Assembly (NCBI RefSeq): GCF_030867095.1
Contig: NC_081824.1
Span: 173,174,933 to 173,238,932, forward strand
Origin: Alligator mississippiensis
Taxonomy: Eukaryota; Chordata; Crocodylia; Alligatoridae
Length of the DNA stretch: 64,000 nucleotides
Reading direction: 5' to 3'
Under the pieces are notes generated by a model. The model was not told the origin of the DNA. It saw only the letters and a program-made list of their open reading frames with translations, and did no database searches. Position numbers and translations under genes: made by a program. Positions 55,394 through 64,000 of the stretch are shown one piece after another; position 1 is the stretch's first letter; every line of letters begins with the position of its first letter.

Positions 55394-57119
55394 TCCTTTT
55401 TAGCTGCTTTAAAAGGGGGGGGGGGAGCTGCAGCTTGGAAGTGTGTATCAACTGTTATGAACCTGTAGTGATACCAGTGATGTCAAACATACAGCCTGTG
55501 GCCTGGATTTGGCTCACGGAACCTCTCTATTTGGCCTGCCAGGGTACTGGTGAGACACTAGAAGTTGGGGAGCGTGGCCTGCTGCAGAATCCAGGGCCCT
55601 TTGGCTCAGCTGGGCATGGCCATTGGCAGTAACCACACCTGGCCTCTCCCACAGTCACTCTTGCCACCAGATCCCACTTCCACTGCTGCTGCTGGATCCC
55701 CATGGAAGCGCTCTCACCCTGGGATAGATCTAGCCACAAGAAGCCCCATGGTCCAGATCTATCCCAGGGCTCAAGGTGAGTTTGACATCCCAGAATTAAA
55801 TCATCCTACCTTTGACCCTGAATGAAACAAAGTTAAATGTGGAGCAATTCTGCTATACTTACAATGCTACAGAATCATGCAGATATAGCAGGCATACTAC
55901 AGGAGCTTATATAGCTATCCTTTAATAGATACAAGTGCTAAATCTGTTTATATTCCTGAATAGACCACAAAAATCCATCATGTCACATCATATGGACATA
56001 CACATAGGTTATTAATGGGACTGGAGCCTTCAGATCCTCCTACAGATTTCTCCCAGTTGAGCAAAGGGACCAGGTGACAGCAGTAGTAGGCTGTCACCAG
56101 CCATGTGGATAAGCTCTAAAAAGGGATGGGGGAGGGTGGGCACACACTTTGCTGGTGAATTTCACCAGTAACTTTTGTCAGCAGAGATGACTCAGGAATC
56201 TTGGAGGGAGGCATGCTGTAGTGCCTTGGCACTCTGGGGTGCCACCAGATTCTTCAATGGTGGCCTGAGGTGTGAGGAGATAAGCTGATAAATGCAGGCT
56301 CAGGCTGGTCTCTGCCCAGCCAGTCTCCCACTCCCACTGCCGGGACCCTCTGCCAGGAGGCAAGAACTGTCATAAATAAATTAGTTTTTGAAATTGGGTG
56401 TCACTCAACTCACAAAGTTATGGAAGGACATCTTGAGTCCAGTGAGGGGTTCCTTGAGTCCCAAAAGTTTGAGAACCACCGATCTAGTGAATGGAAACCT
56501 TCATGAATGCTAACCCTCCCAAACCTAATCCTATTGAACCTTCTCTGAGAAGCTGTAAGTCTTGCTTCTGTCTCTTCCCTAATACTAGCTTCTTATCTTT
56601 GGCCTACTTTTGTTGCCCAAACTTGTTCCTCACCCTCTAGGCTTCTCATATGAATCCCAGTGTCTCTTTCTCTGTGCCCAGTCCCAGCAGGTCTCTTCTT
56701 TCCCTCCACCCTCAGTGCCAGATCTCTTTGTTCAGCTGGTCCCAGCTCCACCCTTCTAGATCTGTACCAACTTCTCTCACCCAAAGTCTCCTTGGCTTCA
56801 GTCATTTCCACCCTGCCATTTCCTCCACTGGCTCCCTATCTCCAGTCACTCCCACTTTCTTCCACTTTCAATCCCCTTGTTCAGCTCTCTACCTTGCCAG
56901 CTTTCAATCCAACTGTTTGTTTCCTTACACTTTTACTTGTCTTATTTCTCCTTACACTCTGATCCAGTTCTTCCCCTTCTGCATTCAGATTAGGCTCTTT
57001 CCTTTTCTACACTGCCTTAGCATCAGCCAGACTTCACTGAGAACACAACAAAGTCCATTTAACTGCTCTCAGTTATGATGCTCAGCAACCCCAGCTTGCA
57101 GCATCTGGGAGGTAAAATT
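55394..57119. other. Non-coding interval with hAT-like end pieces
   Basis: No gene. GATGTCAAACATACAGCCTG at about 55469 and the reverse end AAAAGTTTGAGAACCACCG at about 56462-56480 (CGGTGGTTCTCAAACTTTT on the minus strand) resemble two different hAT-type ends. Their partners were not found. A poly-G run is at about 55416-55426. 56650-57080 is pyrimidine-rich. Confidence 0.4.
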
Positions 57120-57980
57120 ACAGGAAAAATTCCTTTTGGCCCCTGTGGCCACATCCACATGAGCAGGGGAATGTGTGTTGCAGCAGCACAAATAGTAGCA
57201 GTGCAAATTTGTGCCACTACTTTGTGTCTCAGTGCATGCCCCTGCTTGTGTGCTTTGCAACAGGACACATTGTCGCACTTCTTCATGTGCTGCAGGGGGC
57301 CAGGGCTGACTGGGGCACAGGGTTTCTCAGTGAGGGGCTAGCCGGCAGGTAGTCCCTGTGCTGAGGCACCCTGTGATGCAGCCAGCTGGGAAATGGCACT
57401 TGGAGATGGGGGAGAAGGCAGCCCAGGGCTGTCTGCTCCCCTGTCTCTGCATGCAGCAGAGTCCCCCCACACTGAAGCACCCTGTACCCCAGCCAGCTGC
57501 TCCCCAGCTGGCTGGGGCATAGTATGTCTCGCGATGGGGGAGCATGCAGCCGTGAACTACCTGCTCCCTTGCCTCTGCTTGCCACCCTGAAGTACATGGA
57601 GCTCCCATGCTGAAGCACCCTTCAGCAGCTAGCTGGGGCACAGTGTGCCTCAAGATGGAGGAGCAGCCCAGGGCTGCCTGCTCACCCATCTTGAGGCACA
57701 GTGCACCCCAGCCAGCTGGGGAGCAGTGCCTTCTCCCCCATCTCGATGTTTGTCTTGGTGCAGGCCACTTTGGCATGTTTTATGACACTTTTTTCTTCCA
57801 GTTGTTTTTTTGGGGGGCGGGGGGGGGGGGGGTTGCGACTGGGGAATCCCAGTAGCAAATTTTGCCCCAGTACTGCAAATTAGCAGCACTGCTTATGATT
57901 TAATTTGCAGTGCATGTGGTTTGTGGCACCACAAAGAGGTGCCTGCATGTCTAAATGCCTCGATGTCTGGATCCAGCCTA
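57120..57980. repeat. Foldback-like repeat with internal minisatellite
   Basis: Outer parts are loosely inverted: the left has GCAGCACAAATAG..GCAGTGCAAATTTG..GTGCATGCC, and the right has GCAAATTAGCAGCACTGC..TTTGCAGTGCATG. Between them, CAGCCAGCTGGG / CCAGCTGGCTGGGG and GATGGGGGAG..GCAGCCCAGGGCTG words recur at about 57379, 57489, 57520, 57630 and 57706, an imperfect tandem of about 110-130 bases. Poly-G runs lie at 57812-57832. Pro/Cys/Gly-rich frames on both strands are chance. Confidence 0.5.
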
Positions 57981-58390
57981 TAGCTCCAGAAAGGATTTTC
58001 CAGAGAGCTTAGATGGAATTTTCCAACGTGTCTCCATAGATTATGTGTGAATTGAAACACAACCTGGCCAATTTTGGATAGATGTTCATGGGAACAGGAA
58101 AAAGCAGATGCAGAGCACAAAGATCACCCCCAAACACATTTCAGTTCCTTGTTTGAAGCAGGACTTTATTTGAGCTTCTCAAAAATGTTGAAATAATTTT
58201 AACAGGAGCAAAATAATCTGTTTTGGATGAATCTTTCCAAAAAATCAGTTTAAGGCAGATGTGCAGGATGGGAAAATTCAGCCTAAACAGTTAAGATTTG
58301 GCAAAGCTTTAAGCAACTGAAAATATAGCATCAAGCATGCTTATGATTTAGCTCTGCCAATTCTGCCAGAATGCAATAGTGTTTCTTAGG
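57981..58390. other. Non-coding interval
   Basis: No gene or repeat recognised. Confidence 0.45.
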
Positions 58391-58542
58391 CAGGCACAGT
58401 TCTTTGAGTAGATGTGATATCTTTTATTAGACCAACTGAGTAGTTGGAAAAAAGTTCTGAGCAAGCTTTTGGGTGCAGCCACCCTTCTTCAGGCATATGC
58501 CTGCCTATGTCCTAAGACCAACACGGCTACAACCAAAAATCC
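58391..58542 (+). repeat. TATTAGACCAAC-family interspersed repeat
   Basis: GATATCTTTTATTAGACCAACTGAG, AAGTTCTGAGCAAGCTTTTGGG, CACCCTTCTTCAGGCAT and ACCAACACGGCTACAACC. The same words form the foldback arms at 43.16-43.40 kb. Widespread in sauropsids as far as I recall; family not named here. Confidence 0.65.
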
Positions 58543-59058
58543 AGCAGCACGATGTTACTTATGTGTTCCATATTGTGGCTATAGTAAGAACACCTTTAAA
58601 AGCAAAACCTTTTGTCAAGCAAGGTAGAAGATTTCCCCTTCATTGAAGGAATGTGGGGTAGAATGTGGTGGTTAGATGGCAACATACAGTATCAATGCCT
58701 GAATACATAGGGGAAGAAGAGGTGAATACCATATGCAACTCAAGTTCCACAAGTAATTTTAGGTAGAATAGAATACATTTTCCCATACAATGAAGATTCT
58801 GGTGAGGAAACAAAATAGTTCTGGTGGGCACAGTACTTTGAGAACTTTAACAGCCACAAGTGCTCATCATAACCTTGGTTTTCAGTCTCCTGCAAAAACT
58901 GGTTCCTTCAGGAGGACAGAGACATGAGATCACATCTAAAACAGTGGCCTCCTGATGCAAGCTGGGCACAATTTCAAGTTTCCAAGAGGGACTCTTTTTC
59001 TAGTCATTCTGTTGGGATACTGTTTGCCGGTCATGAGTTCCCTTTGTACATTTTAGTT

Positions 59059-59060
<2 letters not shown>
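58543..59060. other. Non-coding interval
   Basis: No gene or repeat recognised. Confidence 0.45.
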
Positions 59061-59124
<64 letters not shown>

Positions 59125-59134
59125 CCCCCCCCCC
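59061..59134. repeat. Microsatellite (TC)n(AC)n(C)n
   Basis: Short (TC) run, about 26 AC units (59071-59122), then about 13 C. Likely variable between individuals. Confidence 0.95.
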
Positions 59135-59918
59135 AAATTTGGCCAATAGATAGGGGCTCCATTCACTGGTTAAAATGTTTTAAGTGCCTTGTCACTGAAG
59201 GTACCTCAGGGTAGAATACACTTCACAGCATGCAGGAATGTGCTTTTCTTTGGTGTAACAATTAAACTACATGATAAAATACATATTGAAAAATAATGAG
59301 CATCATAGAAGATAGATTTAGTGTTTCAGATTCAGTCCTAAACAGCAAGTGTTAAAATTTCTTTATCTGTATTTAACCTGTCATAAGGACAAGGTCACCT
59401 TCAGTTAGCAAAGGATGATTGTCCTGCCATTTATCTCTGTCCCTTTCTGTCTAATCCCATTTTGATGCACCTGACACCTAGGGCTTAGTATGTAGGTACC
59501 ATTCTACCAAATAAAAAGGTATTCTTTTTTATCACTTAGTCTGAACTGAGACTCAGGAGTGTGTCACTTCCTCTCAACCCATTTCTCAAGAGAACTTTTG
59601 AAAGAGGAGGACAATGGATTTGCATGTCTGTAGGATCCCAGAACATAGGCTTTTTCCCAGGACAAATATAAAGTCTGTTTATGGCCATAATGATTTCCAA
59701 GGTGGATTTAGTGGAATAATGAATGTTTACCTCTCAGGCTGTAAATGGACATACCATATTGCCACCCAACCCCAGACTATTTAAGTAGAGTAGGACTAGG
59801 GCATCTGGCTCAGCATGTAGGAAAGATCAGGCAAGTGACAAATCATACTTCAAAATGTTGTTCCATGTGGAGGATGAGGCTTGGGAACTGTTTTGTTTTG
59901 TTTTTTAATACTAACTAT
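59135..59918. other. Non-coding interval
   Basis: No gene or repeat recognised. Confidence 0.45.
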
Positions 59919-60728
59919 TAGGGCTGTGCGAAGCTCCAGTTGCTGATTCGATTTGGTGGAGATTCGGCCTGATTCGCCGACTGAATATCCAAATCAGAAG
60001 ACCCTTTAATCTTTCTGAATTGAATCGGAACCCTCCAAATTGATTTGGAGAGATTCAATGATTTGGCCATAGACATAGCTTTAAATGTTTTTTCTACATA
60101 TCTCAAGGTGCCAGGCGGCTTGTGAATGCTGGGGCGGATGGAGTGTCCCACGGGAGTGCAGGGTGTTCCCAGTGTGCTCAGCAGTGGACACGGAAGTGGA
60201 CCAGAAGCACTTCCAGTCCACTTCTGGGTCTGCCAGGGAGCTCACGGGGGACCCACCCTCCACTCCCCCGGCTTGGCAACTGGTGCCTCCTGGGTCACTT
60301 GGGAGGGGGGACACTTGGGGTCCTCCCGCAGCCACTTGGAGAACCAGGGAGCATGGGGGGGGGGGGTGCCACATACACTTGGTGGTGGATCCAGAAGTGG
60401 ACCAGAAGTACTTCTGGTCCACTTCTGGGTCTGCTGCCAAGCATGCGCCCCCCCCCTCCTCCCCCCCAGCACTCCTGTGGGTTGCTCCATCCACCCCAGC
60501 ATTGCAGTGTTCACGAACTATGCCTGGTATCACAAGGTATGTAGAAAAAAAATGTAAAGTTGTGTCTATGTCTGAATCACTGATTCTCTGAATTAGCATC
60601 AAATTTTCAGATCTGGATTCAGCTGAATCGAATCAGGATAATGATCCGAATCCACAAATTAAATCACTGTCCCTGATTCAAGGCGAATCCCAATCCAAAT
60701 TGAATATGGCCTGTTTCTCACACCCCTA
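59919..60728. mobile_element. Non-autonomous hAT foldback element (810 bp)
   Basis: It begins TAGGGCTGTGCGAA and ends TTCTCACACCCCTA (inverted: TAGGGGTGTGAGAA), 11 of 14 bases matching. Perfect 8-bp duplications CTAACTAT flank it (59911-59918 and 60729-60736), the hAT signature. Inverted similarity reaches far inward: CATAGACATAGCTTTAAATG (60070) against the reverse of about 60560, and the ATGCTGGGGCGGATGGAG / CTCCATCCACCCCAGCAT pair at about 60127 and 60484. The arms carry GATTCG/GAATC repeats like the element at 22.99 kb. The GC-rich centre gives long overlapping frames on both strands (up to 173 codons) that have no known motif and arise from the symmetry. Confidence 0.9.
60391..60428. repeat. 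Perfect 38-bp palindrome inside the hAT element
   Basis: CCAGAAGTGGACCAGAAGT is followed at once by its exact reverse complement. A degenerate sister copy is at 60191-60228, in the other arm. It also contains nested AGAAGT/ACTTCT words. Confidence 0.93.
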
Positions 60729-60736
60729 CTAACTAT

Positions 60737-63700
60737 TGTAACTGCAGAAACTATTGTTATTCATAGAAAGTCATAAGGGATCAGACCTCCTTTAGATTTC
60801 TAGTTACCCTGAAGCACTCTGCTCCCATTTTTAATTAGGTTTCTGTTAGTTCATTTTGAAGCATGATTTCATAATAAAAAAAATATTTAAAAATTCCTGT
60901 GGGAATATTCCTAGTAAATTAATGTTGTGGACTTTGATGAACTGATTTATTTAATAGACTGCGGTATTTGAAAAAACTCTATATCACAGCAATAATGCTA
61001 CCTAAAGGTCAATCCCAGATGTTGATAAATCAGACAATGAGAAGGGATGACTACTCCCTAATCTAAGGAGACTGGATGATCTGAACTATTGGCTTTCTTT
61101 TATCTGTCTTGGTGGCAGAGAAGACACAATGGGCAGTGGGGACATTTATGTAGAAGTGAATGGGAAATGGCATTCCTTTTCTGAAAGAATTAAGTGTACA
61201 TTAAGTGTATATCCCATCTTGAATAGAGAAGAAAAATTGAAACCTCAAATTTTTATAAACCAAAAATCTGAAGGAAAAGAAAAACCTAATCAGGTCAAAC
61301 CAAACATCTCCTTTTGTTTGTTTTGTAACTATAAAATAACATTTTGCATCTCTAAACAAAATGTAATTTTGACCACCTGGGGCAGAAGGTTTCTGCCTAG
61401 AAAAATAGGATGTTTAAATATTTCAATGATTTTTTTTTTCAAAATAGTGAGTTTAGCCAAACACACTGGAGTTTTCTGATGAGCAACATTTGGCAGAAAA
61501 AATCCCAGTTGATTGTTATTTTCAGTCTGTCCTCTGAAGCTCAGTCCTGCCAGAAGCCACATGGATGTACTTATCACCTTGCAGGATTGCCAGGCATGTT
61601 TCTTCCTTGGCAATTCTCTGAAAGCTAAATCACAGAGTTTGTTTCTAGAACCATAAATCATTGTGCGATAATTACAGGAAAACAAACCTTGACTTTACTC
61701 ATGAACAACAGCAATTTCATCTCTAGTGGTTTGGGGAAAATGAATGAGGAATGAATACAAATGAATACAAAGCAATGAAGAGGTGGCCACTTGGTAGAAA
61801 GCTTGTTATGAGCCATTGTTCTTTTAAAAAAAAGTCAGAAAGACAAAACATGTTTCTAGCACAGGATCTACAGATGAATGAGAACACAAGGTCTTCTGGG
61901 CTATTTCTTTCCTGTGTTATGAGCTGAACTTCAGAAATGGGCAACTTGATTTTTAAAAAGATGCAGTTTATCCTTCCTTTTGAAAGAACCTGACAGCTTC
62001 TTCTGCATCAGCTTACTTGTATTAGCAGACTCATTTCTTACTATGTTATAATTGATCATTTCCATAGATGCATACATGCTTGTGATTCCACAGACAGAAT
62101 GTAAGACGAAGTCTCTGCCCCAAAGGAACATAGAATCAAATAGCGCAATCTAACCTCTGCCAGAATCCACGGAAAGACTGGATAGACTTTCATTGACTTC
62201 AGTGGGCACCGAGTGGGTAAACAAACATAGAGAAGAAGATGGGAAAAGAGTACCTAGGGAAGTCATGTCATTCAAAGGGTACATGTTTATCATGTTTCTC
62301 ATAGGTATCATTTTGCACCAAAGCTGCTTCTTGAGAGTTGCATTAGCACAAATATTCATGGAAAGGAAATGTCAAAGTCCTGCTACCACAGAATGTGGCT
62401 TTTCCCACCATTTAGCCTGAGAATGACTAGATATGTAAGAAGGGCCTAACATTTTACTGCCCTAAAGTAACGTGATCAGTTATAGCACTGCATGAGTATG
62501 AATAACAACAATAATACTCCCAAGAAAACATTGATAGCTGGTCAGTGGTTTACTCTGTACCTCTGTGGGAGATGCTGTGTTAGCTTCCAGTCCCTTGACA
62601 CAAGTTCTAGAATGAATGCTGCTTATTTTTTTACAAAAGTGAGGTGGTTGTGTGGCTGGGGAGGCGGGCTAGAATATAGGGAGTGGTAAAGCCTTCTTCA
62701 ATCCCACTTCTCTGGAAACAAAAATATTGAAAACCAAACTCAATGACTAGGAAAGAATTTCCTGCCCTCTTGAGTGCCTCTGCCTTGGCATTCATATTCT
62801 GCTCATCTCTGTGGGATTGGAGGATTTATGTTCAGTTGTACATCATGCTGGCAGCATGGCATGCCTGGGACTAAGTCTGAAAGGCAGCCATTAAGACTCA
62901 TCTTGGGTTGCTGCCAGCCTTGGGCTGATTCGATAGCATACACTGTCACCAACATTTTCATCAGAGTGAAATAATCAGTCTTGTATTCTTTTTTTTAAAG
63001 TGATGGTGGGAGAATGAGAAGGAGACACGCTAGGAAGGGCATTTGCAAATTTACATGGGCTGTTAACACTTTGCATGGATTCTCTTTTAAGTGTTTGGAG
63101 CAATGCCATGAGAAAAGCTTGCAGATGGCCAAGATAACAGGAGATCAGGTGCCGTTGCTCCTTTGCTCGTTTTACTAAACTAATCTTATTTTAAAGGGGG
63201 CAGTGGGAGCTGTTGACTGCTTTAATGTGAAGAATGGAGAATCATGCAGCATTAACACATTGACTGGCACTGTGCTTGATATTAAAAATAAATACCCTCT
63301 TCCAATCTATCTGCTGTTTCTCTGCTGCCTAATTTATGATAGGGCAAAATGCATATATTGTCCCATTACCTAATCCAGAACCACTGAGCTTTAACACCAC
63401 TGTCTTCTGCTGCCATGCTTGGATATCAATGGTGTGTACAGTAGTAAAGAATAAAATAAAATAAAATGAAAGGGTAGTTTAAAGAGACAGATGTTCTGGT
63501 TGCTGTTGGGTTGAATTATGCAATGACCTCCCTCATAGTGATTATGTTAGAAGCATCTGGTGAGTGCTGGCATGACACAGTGTAAATCCTCAGTGTTAAT
63601 TCTGATTCAGATCAGTAGAGTACCTGTCCATCTGGGTGACAACTCTTTTCTCACTCTCCTGCCTTCTGTCAACCTTACCACAGTGACATTGCCTTGTGTT

Positions 63701-63790
63701 TGCAGCAATAGGGTCAGTTTTGCACTCTTTCTGCACAGTGGGAAGCATCCAAAGACTAATGCATGCTGGATGTGTGTAACAAACTTGGTT
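60737..63790. other. Non-coding AT-rich interval
   Basis: No gene recognised in about 3 kb. Frames of 116-118 codons at 61.1-61.7 kb lack motifs. A short (ATAAA)n run is at about 63450-63470. Confidence 0.5.
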
Positions 63791-63794
63791 GTAG

Positions 63795-64000
63795 GCAGTC
63801 TAACCTAGTGGTTAGGCCACCAGAGAAAAGCCAGAGATAGGGACAGAATCCAGAATACAGGCCAAATCCAGGATCATGAAACAAATACCCAGTTACCAGA
63901 TCCAAGACAAACCCAGGGGGCAAGGTCTGAATCACAAGCCAAGTTGAAGTTCAGGGGATCAGAGATTACATTACCAAGTTCAAGGGTAAATCCAGAAGCC
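63795..64000. other. Leader or LTR-like CCAGATCCA-rich stretch, cut by the window edge
   Basis: After TAGTGGTTAGG (about 63808), which looks like a tRNA A-box remnant, the plus strand carries CCAGA, AATCCAGAATACAGGCC, AATCCAGG, CCAGATCCAAG and AAGTTCAAGG words in loose tandem. Such purine-rich near-repeats are found in Gypsy-type leaders or LTRs, and the stretch at 33.88-34.11 kb has the same style on the other strand. It continues past the window. Confidence 0.35.

Noticed and set aside
56650..57078. Open frame of 142 codons, Ser/Pro/Leu-rich
   Set aside because: Pyrimidine-rich DNA gives long Ser/Pro/Leu frames in two phases by chance.
60081..60602. Long overlapping frames on both strands (up to 173 codons) near 60.1-60.6 kb
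   Set aside because: They arise from the inverted symmetry and GC-rich core of a hAT foldback element. No protein motif.

Overview
This window looks like gene-poor nuclear DNA from a sauropsid vertebrate, most likely a crocodilian and less likely a turtle. The reasons are several CR1 LINE subfamilies with the typical CR1 3' end, slowly decayed old MIR-like SINEs, hAT, Tigger and Harbinger-like non-autonomous DNA elements, and Gypsy/ERV LTR pieces. The species call is inference from repeat content. I found no host protein-coding exon, rRNA, tRNA or CRISPR array. The longest reading frames all belong to retrotransposons.

Layout: 1-3.8 kb is unannotated non-coding DNA with one GC-rich block. 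A nearly complete CR1 lies on the minus strand at 3.77-7.63 kb, with an open ORF1 esterase and an ORF2 carrying a few stops. A 3' CR1 fragment follows on the plus strand at 7.8-8.84 kb. 8.8-15.3 kb is largely plain DNA with G-rich minisatellite sequence. An older CR1 endonuclease/RT fragment lies at 15.35-17.25 kb on the minus strand. 19-31 kb holds an old CR1 tail, a TG/TA/CA microsatellite, two hAT-type elements, MIR-like SINEs and ancient palindromic repeats. 31.9-33.8 kb is another CR1 subfamily.

The most unusual part is 34.1-36.5 kb on the minus strand: a decayed Ty3/Gypsy element with a SCAN-like capsid domain, an aspartic protease, and then an integrase with no reverse transcriptase between them. 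This resembles the Gmr1 group, in which integrase precedes RT, and that group is the proposed source of the vertebrate SCAN domain.

36.6-64 kb contains more CR1 fragments (39.4-40.1 and 50.8-51.3 kb), two Tigger/pogo-type elements (41.7-42.6 and 54.8-55.4 kb), a Harbinger-like element (44.7-45.4 kb), several foldback repeats, a solo LTR with a perfect 5-bp target duplication (49.17-49.96 kb), an ERV-type LTR with TATA box, polyadenylation signal and candidate primer-binding site (about 53.8-54.3 kb), and a second hAT foldback element with a perfect 8-bp target duplication (59.9-60.7 kb). No functional host system is visible; the value of the window is its repeat archaeology.
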